From Stentor coeruleus (lineage: Eukaryota; Ciliophora; Heterotrichea; Heterotrichida; Stentoridae): 64,000 nt of DNA. A program made the translations under genes and the position numbers. The notes below the pieces were generated by a model, which was not told the origin of the DNA, searched no databases, and saw nothing but the letters and a program-made list of their open reading frames with translations. Location: NCBI GenBank assembly GCA_001970955.1, contig MPUH01000036.1, positions 62,001-126,000 on the forward strand. The letters are read 5' to 3'. This document shows positions 1 to 9,575 of this stretch, piece by piece (within the stretch, counting starts at the first letter, position 1; every line of letters starts with the position of its first letter).

Positions 1-173
1 TTGATAAATTTCGCCACTTCTTGTCCTTGAGCTTCGATTTCATAAGTTGTTGTAGCTTCTTTTGCAATTTTCACAGCATCTTCAAGCATATCATCAGGCA
101 TATCTGGAGGCCATAATACACGAGCATCCATAAATGGTCTTAAGTCCTCTTTATCCCCTCCTATTTGCGCCAT
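1..173 (-). CDS. LC8-type dynein light chain, partial (N-terminal 57 residues)
   Basis: The reading frame starts at the ATG complementary to 171-173 and runs open off the left edge of the window. The translated part contains MPDDMLEDAVKIAKEAT followed by an acidic stretch and AKFI. This corresponds to the first strand and helix 1 of LC8/DYNLL-type light chains (family pattern DMxxxMQxDAVxxAxxA). LC8 proteins are homodimeric hubs in cytoplasmic and axonemal dyneins. The C-terminal half, with the family's WHCIVG core, lies outside the window, so the assignment rests on helix 1 only. The N-terminus, with DLRPFMDARVLWPP, suggests an axonemal LC8-like variant. The start codon lies only 11 nt after the stop of the upstream gene on the same strand. 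Confidence 0.7.
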   Translation of the reverse strand, partial: MAQIGGDKEDLRPFMDARVLWPPDMPDDMLEDAVKIAKEATTTYEIEAQGQEVAKFI

Positions 174-184
174 TTTATAACTTA

Positions 185-1087
185 CTAAAGTAGATTAAGA
201 GGAAGTTTGAAGTATACTACTCCATTACTTTCAGGCTCAGGTAGTTGTCCATTCCTCAAATTTACTTGAAGGCTTTGCATTATGAGTTTTGGTAAAGACA
301 ATTTCGCATCTCTTCCTTTCCTCCAAGCGACAAATTCTTCTTTAGTAGTTTTCATGTTCATCTGCTTGTTGTGATGTTTCTCAGCAAATACTGTAGTTTC
401 CCAAGCAGGTTTTCTAGCTTCAGTACCATAATCATGTCCTACAAACACCCTACTTGTTTCTGGGAGTTCAAAAATTCTCTTAATACTATCATAAAGCTGA
501 TCTGCTGAACCACCTGGAAAGTCACATCGTGCAGTTCCGAAATCAGGCATAAAAATTGTATCACCAGTAAAAATTGCATCTCCAATAATATAAACCATAC
601 AAGCTGGGGTATGTCCTGGTGTAGCTAAAGCTCTTAATTCCATACTTCCAATATGTAGTTTATCTTCATCGTGTAGTAAAATATCAAATTCTGCACCTTT
701 TAAAGAGATACTTTTAAGATTTAGAGCTTTAGCAAAGGTTTCTTGAACTTTTACGACATTAGCTCCGATTACGCTTTTAGCATTAGGAAATGCTTTTTTG
801 AGGACTTGGGCACCGGTTAGATGATCAGCATGGACATGGGTTTCAAGGATGTGAGACAGGTTCCAATGATGGGATTTTATTTTGGATATTACCTTATCTG
901 CATGAGTTGTTGAAGATTTGTGATTTACTGAGTCGTAATCTAGGACTGAGTCGATTACTGCTGCTTGGCCAGTTTGGCTACAGGAAACTATATAGCAACA
1001 AGTATTGGTATCTTCATGAAAAACACATTCTACCTTAGGCTTATGGGCAGCGGAGAACATCCTCTTTAAAAACATCCTGCTAAACAT
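185..1087 (-). CDS. Persulfide dioxygenase / ETHE1-like MBL-fold hydrolase, mitochondrial type
   Basis: A 300-residue metallo-beta-lactamase-fold protein. The metal-binding motif THVHADH lies at about residues 83-89 and is followed by LTGAQ. Downstream are PGHTPACM, FTGDTIFMPDFGTARCDFPGG and FVGHDYG. These match the persulfide dioxygenase/ETHE1 superfamily, which oxidises glutathione persulfide to sulfite in mitochondria. The MPDFGTARCDFPGG segment resembles the bacterial Blh-type branch more than animal ETHE1. The N-terminus MFSRMFLKRMFSAAHK is Arg/Lys-rich, hydrophobic and free of acidic residues, as expected of a mitochondrial presequence. A second ATG lies at codon 5. A glyoxalase II-like hydrolase is the alternative. 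The upstream region is shared divergently with the RNA ligase gene. Confidence 0.85.
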   Translation of the reverse strand: MFSRMFLKRMFSAAHKPKVECVFHEDTNTCCYIVSCSQTGQAAVIDSVLDYDSVNHKSSTTHADKVISKIKSHHWNLSHILETHVHADHLTGAQVLKKAFPNAKSVIGANVVKVQETFAKALNLKSISLKGAEFDILLHDEDKLHIGSMELRALATPGHTPACMVYIIGDAIFTGDTIFMPDFGTARCDFPGGSADQLYDSIKRIFELPETSRVFVGHDYGTEARKPAWETTVFAEKHHNKQMNMKTTKEEFVAWRKGRDAKLSLPKLIMQSLQVNLRNGQLPEPESNGVVYFKLPLNLL

Positions 1088-1675
1088 ATTTATGGTGATT
1101 AATTATCTTTATTAGTAAATATGCATATAGACTAAAATAAAATGTGGATTATTTAGGTACTCTAGTATCTTATTTTAAACTTATCAAGTACTTATAATAA
1201 TTATTATAGTATCTTTTTCTAAGATGCTAATTGCAGAGTTTTTTGATTAGAAAAAATATCATTTAAATATTATATTACATTAATACATATTAAGTCTTAA
1301 ATATAATATAAGAAGCATAGAAATATCTATATATAAGTTTTTTTTTACATAAAAATAAATAAGTTCTTAATAGATATTTACTTATTATCATTTTAATAAG
1401 ATGAGATTTTTTTTAGGTTTCGAATATTATACTTTAGCTTTAGAACTCTAAATATAATAACCTGAAAAAAAAATTTATAAATATATTCATTGAATATTAT
1501 ATTCTAAAACTTATATCATCTTAATAAATAACCTAAAACACAATTAAAAAGTTCAGTCTTTGGAAAATATTATTCTAAATAACTATTATAATACTATAAA
1601 TCTTTAAAAATTGTAATACTACATCATAGTCATCTTTCATTTTCATTATGTTTCTGATATCATCTTATAAAAAAA
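1088..1675. other. Divergent intergenic region
   Basis: An AT-rich spacer between the start codons of the persulfide dioxygenase (minus) and the RNA ligase (plus). It must hold both promoters. I see A/T tracts but no convincing motif, RNA gene or conserved ORF. Confidence 0.5.
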
Positions 1676-4510
1676 ATGATGAACGCCGAGCTGTATTTAA
1701 GCGCACAGGATGTTGCTCATTGGATGCTAATGAGTGAAACAAATCCTAGGCTAAAATACTTTGAAAGCAGAATCAGTGAAAAAATCAGCATTTTCGACAT
1801 CTCAGTCAAATGCAAAAATTTCGACCTAGATAAAATCTACGAAAGCAATCCACAAGTAAAAAACAATATCAAAAGAGGTAACAGCATGCTAGTTACTTTT
1901 AAAGTACCAAGAAGTTCTTTAGATTCCCCAATGCCTAATCCTTTAGATGAAGTAAATCCTCATGAAGAACATAAAGGAAAAAAATCAAAAAAAGAAAAAG
2001 ACCAAGGCCAAGACCAAGACCAAGACCAAGACCAAAACCAAAAAGAAAAAACAGAAAAAGAATGTAAAACCAGCATTTTTAAAAACATAGAAACAGTCCA
2101 ATGGGTCCGCAGAGGTCTGACTAAGTTTTTCGACCTCTCATTAAACTTTTTAATTGAATCTAACAGTATAGACCGCGATGGTACATTTAAAAACCATGGA
2201 AACAGAGAAAATCATAAAAACTCTAATGAAACCATAAGATCATCTATATTTTATTATGTTGAAAATGCTTTAATCAAAGGAAAAACAATTGAAGTTTACC
2301 AGACTGAGAAAGCTAATGGAGAAAATTTGCAGGTTGGTTTTATCAAAGAGATTAATAAGTGGATTATATCTTCAAAAAATTGTAGTTTAGTAGCTGAAAA
2401 TGAAGAAGAAGTAAGAAGACATAAAGATGACAGATACAATTTTGCTAAGCTTATAGCTGTTGAGTGGTTTAAATATTTGAAGAATTGTTCTAATGTTGAA
2501 GAGCTAAAAAGGGATATTGATGGTAAAAGTTTAATTGGAGAGTATATAGGTAATGAAGACTTTATGCATATAGTAAAATACAATGAAATCGCTTTAAAAT
2601 TTTATGCTATAGTCGATAACAACTCTTGTTTCCCATGCATCCCAACAATCGAGTCCTTTTATTTCTTCCACAAATACAACATACAAACAGTTAATATCAC
2701 AAAAATCGGTTCTTTTCAAAAAATATCAACACTTTATTCTACTTTAAAAACCCTTTTTATACAAATATCAGAACAAGACTTAGCCCAAGGTGGTGAAGGT
2801 ACCGTCCTCTATTTTGTGTCAAATAGTTTCCCTGATTTTTCTTTATTTCAAGAAACTGAATCAAATATACTATCAAAAAACCTTACTTTAGACATAGAAA
2901 ATATAGTTAAAATCATATCAGAAAATCAACAAAGTATTTCTTTGTGTAAAATCAAAACTCTTGAATATAGGATTTTTAGGAAAATAAGAGAAAAATTAAA
3001 AAATATGACAAATGATGAGACTAAAAACAATAAAATCAAAGCAAAGTTTGAAAGTGAATTAAATTCTCTAATTAAAGGATTCAATTTACCTAAAAAATAT
3101 GAAACTTATACAGCTTTTTATGACTTAAATGCTGATAAAGTTTCGAAAAAACTACAAAATGGGGAGAAAAAAACTAAAAAAGGTGCATTGAGTGGGAATA
3201 TGAGCAATATTTTGCATTCACCTCAGAATGTTCCAATAATAATTGATGCTTCTCCAAGTATTAAATATAACTGGAAAGAACTTGCTAATGGATTAGAATA
3301 TATATTATGTAATACAAAAAAAACAGATATATTAAAACCGAATAATCTTTATAATGAAGTCAGAATGGAAAGTAATGATTATGAAAGCCAAGTTGCGTTA
3401 TATGTTTTATTAGGATATGATGAGGAAATGGAAGATATTGAAGCTAATAAATCTAATGGATATACAAAGAAAAGTTGCCCTCCTGTATTTCTTAATTGTT
3501 TCAGCAAAAAAAAATTACGTGAAGGACTTGAGAAAGAAGTGAGAAAACATTATGAAAATAAAAGGAAAATGTTTGAGAACCTTAGAGTTTCTGAAAGGTC
3601 TTGCAAAATCACTGTTTTAGGGAGGGATATTCAAGAATTATGTGAGATGCTTAATAAGAAAGTTATTGAAATGGGGGAAATTGATAGTTTTTTACAATCA
3701 CCAGAAACCATCATAATCAAAAAGCATAAAATCTTCATCATCTTCCCTATTTGTTTTCCAGGTGTAGGGAAAACACACCTTGCAAGGTACATAAACCAAT
3801 TCAAAAAAACAATGCCAAAACTAGCTTACAAATGCATAGATAGTGACAACATGAGAGAAAAAGTTATGAAAAGTCTAAAAATCAAAAACATATACGAAAA
3901 ATTCAAAGCTTCATCTAAAAAAACAAACGAAGATGTTAAAGCAAACTTACTAAGTACAATTGAAAAATCTAACCAAAAATCCCTTATTTTCATAGACAAA
4001 AATTTCCCACCAAAACATTTAGCTAAATACACAAGAGATATTGATTATTTAAAAAATGACTATGAAATAATAAAAATTGGTTTATACCCAGACTCAAAAC
4101 CATGGGCAGTATCCAAAGTAAAAAAATATGAATTCTCTTATAATCTTCTTGTAACATCATTAAACAGAGTTTTAAAAAGGAAAAAACATCCTGTTTTAGA
4201 AGGAGACAATAGTCATAAAATTGCTGTGGTTATTAGTATGTTTAATGCTTATGCTAATTATGAAATTGATAAAGAAAATCGTGTTGATGAAATTATTAGG
4301 GTAAAATTTGCTAATGAAGATGAGGATTTAGAAGATTTAGGGATTAAAGGAAGATTGACTGAGTTGTTGAGTAAACTTAATATTAAAGATGATGCTGAAA
4401 GGTGTAACTATGAAGATATTGCTGCTGTGTTGAAAGATAAAGAGATTGAAGAGATTGATTTAGAAGCTCAGATAATGAGTGAGTTAGAAAGAGTAATTAG
4501 TAAATATTAA
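1676..4510 (+). CDS. RNA ligase fused to P-loop polynucleotide kinase (Trl1/T4 Rnl1-like)
   Basis: A 944-residue protein with the covalent nucleotidyltransferase motif I EKANGENLQVG at about residues 210-220, where the Lys would carry AMP. Motif IV is GEGTVLYF near 372. A motif V-like stretch, CKIKTLEYRIFRKIREKL, lies near 424. WVRRGLTKFFDL upstream fits the RNA-ligase N-terminal core. A Walker A P-loop, FPGVGKTHLARY, follows at about 694, as in end-healing kinase domains. Ligase plus kinase suggests repair or splicing of cleaved tRNA or other RNA. I see no HxT pair of a 2H cyclic phosphodiesterase, so the third activity of fungal Trl1 seems absent or too divergent. Residues 109-122 are a (DQ)n low-complexity linker encoded by a hexamer repeat. 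Two ATGs are adjacent at the start (MM). Its exact RNA substrate cannot be inferred. Confidence 0.75.
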   Translation: MMNAELYLSAQDVAHWMLMSETNPRLKYFESRISEKISIFDISVKCKNFDLDKIYESNPQVKNNIKRGNSMLVTFKVPRSSLDSPMPNPLDEVNPHEEHKGKKSKKEKDQGQDQDQDQDQNQKEKTEKECKTSIFKNIETVQWVRRGLTKFFDLSLNFLIESNSIDRDGTFKNHGNRENHKNSNETIRSSIFYYVENALIKGKTIEVYQTEKANGENLQVGFIKEINKWIISSKNCSLVAENEEEVRRHKDDRYNFAKLIAVEWFKYLKNCSNVEELKRDIDGKSLIGEYIGNEDFMHIVKYNEIALKFYAIVDNNSCFPCIPTIESFYFFHKYNIQTVNITKIGSFQKISTLYSTLKTLFIQISEQDLAQGGEGTVLYFVSNSFPDFSLFQETESNILSKNLTLDIENIVKIISENQQSISLCKIKTLEYRIFRKIREKLKNMTNDETKNNKIKAKFESELNSLIKGFNLPKKYETYTAFYDLNADKVSKKLQNGEKKTKKGALSGNMSNILHSPQNVPIIIDASPSIKYNWKELANGLEYILCNTKKTDILKPNNLYNEVRMESNDYESQVALYVLLGYDEEMEDIEANKSNGYTKKSCPPVFLNCFSKKKLREGLEKEVRKHYENKRKMFENLRVSERSCKITVLGRDIQELCEMLNKKVIEMGEIDSFLQSPETIIIKKHKIFIIFPICFPGVGKTHLARYINQFKKTMPKLAYKCIDSDNMREKVMKSLKIKNIYEKFKASSKKTNEDVKANLLSTIEKSNQKSLIFIDKNFPPKHLAKYTRDIDYLKNDYEIIKIGLYPDSKPWAVSKVKKYEFSYNLLVTSLNRVLKRKKHPVLEGDNSHKIAVVISMFNAYANYEIDKENRVDEIIRVKFANEDEDLEDLGIKGRLTELLSKLNIKDDAERCNYEDIAAVLKDKEIEEIDLEAQIMSELERVISKY
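2000..2041 (+). repeat. GACCAA hexamer tandem repeat inside the RNA ligase gene
   Basis: Seven consecutive hexamers of GACCAA or one-base variants encode an alternating Asp-Gln tract. It lies between the N-terminal extension and the ligase core, where length change should be tolerated. The unit suggests replication slippage. Confidence 0.9.
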
Positions 4511-4853
4511 TAAGCATTTTGAGATGGATAAAAGTGATAATTGAAGGATTATAATAAAACTCTTAGAAAATCTTCAATTATAATATGAATTTATATAGTA
4601 AATGTATATTTTTATGAAAACTCATGCATATTTTGTGTTTAAATAACAAGTTTATAAGATATTAAAATGCGATATATTATTTATGTTTATAGTAAGTATT
4701 GATTTTAATCGTTCTAAAAGTACCAAATATAATCTTGGGTTTAGATAGTCTTTAAGATAAAATACCATTTTTCAACATATTCACCATAAAAAAACTTTAT
4801 CTAATTGCGTCAAATAATTTCCCCTCTCATCATAAAGCTTTCTCTTCATCTTA
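4511..4853. other. Convergent intergenic region
   Basis: A spacer between two converging 3' ends. It is AT-rich, and I see nothing beyond presumed 3' UTRs. Confidence 0.5.
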
Positions 4854-5393
4854 TTAATTACTAACTTCATCCATAAAACCCTTAACCACCGCATAAACAA
4901 CTTTCCCCATATTTTCTTCATTTTCCGTCAAAGCTTTTTCCGGAAAATCTTTATTCTTCTCTAGCCACTCTATAAAATCTCCCAAATTCCTCCCTTGTTT
5001 ATCAGTCATATCAGGTGTCTTTTTGAAATTAAATTCCAATACCCCTTTTTCATCTTCATCCCCTATAGGAAGTACATGTATCATAAATCTTCCAATACTC
5101 AAAAATATAACCTTAACATAAATCCCTAAATATTGGTCATTACTAAAGCATTTAATCTTAACATAAGAATGCTCACATTCAATTCCTGTATCTTTTATAC
5201 AAGAAATCTCATATATGATAAACTTATCAAATACTGGTCTTGCATCTTCTAATATTAGGGCTGATGATATAATCCCAACATAATCTAAAACTCTGATTTT
5301 ACTATCAGCTAAAATTGATTTAACTTGTCGTTTGCTTATATCTTTTCCATCTCGTTCTTTACACATGCATAAATCTGGTATCATATTTCCCAT
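4854..5393 (-). CDS. Hypothetical protein, 179 residues
   Basis: I do not recognise this protein. It starts MGNMIPDLCMC, with Gly at position 2 and two nearby Cys, so N-terminal acylation is conceivable, though Pro at position 6 makes myristoylation less likely. The middle alternates hydrophobic and polar residues (KFIIYEISC, YVKIKCFS, IYVKVIFLSIGRFMIHVLPIG), which suggests a compact beta-rich fold. The C-terminus is helical and charged. There is no signal peptide or membrane segment. The frame is uninterrupted and its codon use is like that of neighbouring genes, so it is probably a real gene. It shares its upstream region divergently with the PP2C gene. Confidence 0.6.
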   Translation of the reverse strand: MGNMIPDLCMCKERDGKDISKRQVKSILADSKIRVLDYVGIISSALILEDARPVFDKFIIYEISCIKDTGIECEHSYVKIKCFSNDQYLGIYVKVIFLSIGRFMIHVLPIGDEDEKGVLEFNFKKTPDMTDKQGRNLGDFIEWLEKNKDFPEKALTENEENMGKVVYAVVKGFMDEVSN

Positions 5394-6569
5394 ATTTTTT
5401 ATGTAAATTGTAAAGGTTATAATAAATGGTATGTAGTGTAAAATGTATACTAAGATTTTATATATAATTTTAAATGTGTTATAATTGAGTAGTTTATTTA
5501 AAAATATTTGGATTTTTTTTTTGGGAACCTAATGATATTTATAATTTTATGGGATTTTTTTAAATAAGGTATTTGAGTTTTAAAAATGAGGATTTGAAAG
5601 GATCTTGAGATATTTAGTGAGGAGGATTTTTATTAGAAATATTGATATGATTTAGTTTAGGAATTTTTTAGATGGTTTTACTAATTTTTGTTTTAAGAAA
5701 AGGAGAATATTGGAAAAATTTGACAACTTTTGATGGAAATTTTAAGAGTTGGTTTTGGGGAATATTGCTAAAAAAAATTTGGGTTTTATGTGAAGATTTA
5801 TAAGTTTGGAGGCTTAGAATAGGAGAAATATTTACTTTATTGCAATTGCCCCTGCCTGAAAGCTGGTTATGAATAAGCTATTTTAGTTTAATATGATAGT
5901 TTATTATAGTTTGATATTTGAAATTAGGAAAAAATTCTATTAACTATGATATGTATTAAAAAAAACATTATAATTTCTTTACTGACGAAAATAAATTTTT
6001 CATCCTATTCACTAATTAAAATACAAATCACTTTGATTCAATTTAAGTGCATTAACTATTTTTTTCCCTAAAGATTGCTTTATAAGTGACTACTTAAGAG
6101 TTTGTAAAGGAAATAGATGAGATGCTTAAAATAAATGGTTGCTGATGTTGTGAATAATACTAATCATGGGAAAGTGCTTTTATAGAAAATATTTAGTTTT
6201 GATAATAGTAAATTATATGAAAAATAGGATGCATGATATTTTTATTACTACATAAGAATATTATTATATTTTTCTTATAAATGATACATTCCTAAATAGA
6301 ATATTAGCTTCAAAAAAAGTGGACGTTAATTTTTTATCCTATAATTTCTATTAATGTTAAAACTCTATGCAAACAAAATCTTATGTTTATTAAATGGGCG
6401 TATTTAATTTAAAAAAATATAAGATACTCATAATAAGTATATTCTTACCAGCTGACTTTATAAAAAAAGTTAAAAAAAAAATGTATCAATATTTTTACCC
6501 AAGTCAAACTAATACCAAAAAGCCTATTAATTTTTAAAAACATGAATCTTAAGCTAGTTTTTATTAAAT
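5394..6569. other. Long divergent intergenic region
   Basis: 1.18 kb between the start of the 179-residue orphan (minus) and the PP2C gene (plus). It is very AT-rich and has no ORF of note. A slightly GC-richer patch at about 5840-5875 does not fold into a tRNA or any RNA I recognise. Confidence 0.4.
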
Positions 6570-8051
6570 ATGAATACTGACATCAAAACAAGACTTTCTA
6601 TCTTAACTTTGAATTCACAGTTTCAAAGTGCCAATTCTTTAAAATCAGCAAAGAGACCTATGCCAGTTATATCCTTTACTCCAGACATCCAAGACAATCA
6701 CATCAGTATCTTTAAAAAAAAATCGACAAAAGGATGGATTGACTGGTCAGGGGAATCAAGCCCAGTAGATAACCTTGGATTATCAAGTAACATTAAACTG
6801 CCACCTATGAACATGGAAATTCATCGTTCTTCACTTGTCGATGTCAAAAAGGGATTCCAGTCAAAAAGTATAGGGCAAATGGTTTTACCTGTAAAAACAC
6901 GAGCTCGTGGTTCAGTTCTTTTTGAAGAGCCACTAAATATCCCTAAACCTCAAGAAAACTTCAGAGCTCGAGGGTCGATATTACTAAACCCTCTTAGGTC
7001 AAATGCTTTAAACACAAAAAACCAAATCGAAAGCTCTGAATCTTCAGATTCAGAACCAGAAAAAATAAACACTGAAAGAATTAAAGCAAGTAAAAGTATT
7101 AAAATACCACCTTCAGGAAGAGAGTCTATACTTAATCAAAACCTTATTGCAAATTATGTAACGAGATGTGGTTATAAAACCCATATAGGTTCAGTTATGG
7201 GTAAGAAAAAAAAACATAATCAAGACAATTGGCTGATATCACAAAGATTACAAGGTTTAAAAGGACAGTATCTTTTTGCAGTATGTGATGGACATGGAGA
7301 CAAAGGCCATAAAGTATCATCTTTAATCCGTGAGCAGCTACCTTTATCAATAGAAAATTCTTTATCTTTATCCCAAAACCCTGATTCTAATCTTGAAAAT
7401 TTAATGGTTTCTGGTATCCAAAAAACTGTGACTTCAATAGAAAACTCTGATTTCGACTTAAAATTCTCAGGGTCCACATTAGTAACTGTACTTATTAGAG
7501 GTCCTAAAATAATATGTGCTAATATTGGAGACTCAAGAGCTGTTATTGGAAATTGTGATCGAAATGGAAATTGGAGAGCTGTTGAATTATCAAATGATCA
7601 TAAACCTAATAGACCTGATGAAGCTAAAAGAATAAATTTAGCTGGAGGAATCATAAGACAATTTCAAACAATTGATGGAGAATTAGTTGGCCCATTAAGA
7701 GTTTGGAGTAAAGATAGGGATATTCCTGGACTTGCTATGACTAGATCTATAGGAGATTTAGCTTCAAGAAAATCAGGAATTGTTAATGACCCTGAAATTG
7801 TTGTGAGAAATATTCATGTGGAAGATAAGTTTTTAATACTTGCTACTGATGGAATATGGGAATTTATTAGTAGTCAAGAAGCTGTGGATATTGTTAAGGA
7901 TGTGTGGGTTTATGGAAAAAGTGAAGCTTGTTGTGAGAAATTATTAGAAGCTGCTAGAGAGAGGTGGATAAAAGAAAATGTTGTTGATGATATTACGGTT
8001 TTGGTTGCTTTTTTGAATAAAGGGTCACAAGGACATAAGAATAATAACTAA
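6570..8051 (+). CDS. PP2C-family Ser/Thr protein phosphatase
   Basis: A 493-residue protein with a complete PP2C (PPM) domain from about residue 200 to the C-terminus. Visible motifs, in order, are NQDNW, CDGHGDKGH (metal-binding DGHG, about 240), STLVTVLI, ANIGDSRAVIG, NDHKP, GLAMTRSIGDL, LATDGIWEFIS and VVDDITVLVAF, whose Asp residues coordinate the Mg/Mn centre. All metal ligands I can check are present, so it should be active. The first 190 residues are a Ser/Lys/Pro-rich, probably disordered extension with a duplicated RARGS motif (ARGSVLFEEP and ARGSILLNP). That extension may be regulatory or a docking region. No membrane segment is seen. Confidence 0.95.
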   Translation: MNTDIKTRLSILTLNSQFQSANSLKSAKRPMPVISFTPDIQDNHISIFKKKSTKGWIDWSGESSPVDNLGLSSNIKLPPMNMEIHRSSLVDVKKGFQSKSIGQMVLPVKTRARGSVLFEEPLNIPKPQENFRARGSILLNPLRSNALNTKNQIESSESSDSEPEKINTERIKASKSIKIPPSGRESILNQNLIANYVTRCGYKTHIGSVMGKKKKHNQDNWLISQRLQGLKGQYLFAVCDGHGDKGHKVSSLIREQLPLSIENSLSLSQNPDSNLENLMVSGIQKTVTSIENSDFDLKFSGSTLVTVLIRGPKIICANIGDSRAVIGNCDRNGNWRAVELSNDHKPNRPDEAKRINLAGGIIRQFQTIDGELVGPLRVWSKDRDIPGLAMTRSIGDLASRKSGIVNDPEIVVRNIHVEDKFLILATDGIWEFISSQEAVDIVKDVWVYGKSEACCEKLLEAARERWIKENVVDDITVLVAFLNKGSQGHKNNN

Positions 8052-9011
8052 TTTTTTTTAAGGAAAGATTTAGGAGATGTGAGGTGGAATTTATGTAGAA
8101 AAAATTAGATAAACTTTTTTTTGTAGTGTGATTTTATGATGTTGGTTGAATGATTTATTGATGCAGGAATATAATTATAGATTTTGATGTTTTTTTCGAT
8201 GCTTATAGTGGGTGTTAGGGTTTTTAGGATTGGGTGTTAAGGTTGTATTTCTTAAAAGTGCTGCTTTTAGGTTAGATAAATGGGACTATTAAAATTTGGT
8301 ATTGGGTGTTGAGAGAGTGTTAGAGGTTCGGATAGAATATTAAAGTATGTTTACACTATATAATAAGATTTAATATTTTGTTTATTTACTAAAGCAAGCA
8401 GAATTGCAATATATAGATAAAATGTACAGAAAACCATTACGCTTATAGTCAAGATAATAATTAAATATAAAAATTATCTTTAAGTCCACATATTACAAAT
8501 TGTATTAAACTTAAGTAGGTTCCTCTATAAAATATTTTATATATAGAAAGTCTTATTGTTATTATCATATCCAAAGAACATAATAAATCATATTTCACCC
8601 TTTAAAAATCTATACCAACTTATATTTACCTATTATCATAAACCTCTATAATATCTTAACACAACCATATCATTTCATAACATTTTCAATTTTTCAGGTC
8701 TTAAAACTATATAAAATTCAGCATATCCACTTTCTGATGATTTACAAAAACCTTAAATATAAAATAATAAGATTTTTATTTTTTACTACAAACTCCTAAG
8801 TAATTCCCTAAAAACAAGATTTAACTAAAACGATTTTATTATATATCGCTTCCTAATAATCCTAATAAAAGCATAAACAACTTGTATATACATAAAGATT
8901 TATAACAATAATAAAGTAAATAACTTCACATAGTCTTCAACCATTAAAATGATCCTAAAGCCTTGATAAAACCTTGATCTTCTAATTAATTCATTATATT
9001 ATTAACTGGGA
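8052..9011. other. Convergent intergenic region
   Basis: 960 nt between the 3' ends of the PP2C gene and the MLF-like gene. The left part (about 8200-8340) is G-rich on the plus strand with several GGGTGTTA-like strings, which are not a regular telomeric array. No gene is seen. Confidence 0.4.
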
Positions 9012-9575
9012 TTAAAAATTGTTCTTAGGGCTAAGATTCTTGGCCATAGTCTCAAATCCTATAATTTTCCTAACCCCGATTTTTTTTGCATAATCTTTCC
9101 AATCTTTATCAAAGTCTTTGTCTAGGTTTTCTTGAAAATCTTCAGTATTTTCAAAGTCTATCGTCCTTTTGACTTCTAATCTACGATATTTATCCCCAAG
9201 TACTCTTTGTAATGAACATTTTTCAAGACCAGTGTTTTTATTGACGTATTGCTGTACAACTTCACCTACCTTTTTTCCTTCTTTGCTGAAACCGCCGTAT
9301 GCTGTAGCTTCAAATTTCTCGATTATTGCTTCTCCTGATGGATCTTTTTTTGTGGTTGTTACCGTTTTTTTTGTGTAAAATACTTTATCAGAACCTTTTG
9401 TAAGAATTCTCTGTCGATTTGCTTGAACTTGATTAAACACTTTTAAAGCTTCACTTTCAAATAGATTATCTCCAAATGAAAAATTGCTTGTTGGTGTGGA
9501 AGCAGTGTGCTTTTTGTAAGCTGAATTTCTTTTGATTCCTGATGAGCTCTTTTTTGGAGTTCCTATCTTTAACAT
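9012..9575 (-). CDS. MLF1-like (myeloid leukemia factor family) protein
   Basis: 187 residues. The central part reads YTKKTVTTTKKDPSGEAI, then AYGG, then NKNTGLEKCSLQRVLGDKYR, and ends in an acidic region with FDKDWKDYA. This follows the order of the MLF domain in animals and protists: an [22 protein letters not shown]-type block, a basic segment, then an acidic DDEW-like tail. MLF proteins are small, poorly understood factors found in nuclei, stress-related foci and, in protists, cytoplasmic vesicles. The similarity is seen only by eye and covers about 90 residues. The N-terminus is Ser/Lys-rich and probably disordered. Confidence 0.55.
   Translation of the reverse strand: MLKIGTPKKSSSGIKRNSAYKKHTASTPTSNFSFGDNLFESEALKVFNQVQANRQRILTKGSDKVFYTKKTVTTTKKDPSGEAIIEKFEATAYGGFSKEGKKVGEVVQQYVNKNTGLEKCSLQRVLGDKYRRLEVKRTIDFENTEDFQENLDKDFDKDWKDYAKKIGVRKIIGFETMAKNLSPKNNF

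Noticed and set aside
8200-8340. Telomere-like GGGTGTTA strings
   Set aside because: Irregular spacing and sequence, internal to the contig between two genes; not a telomeric repeat array.
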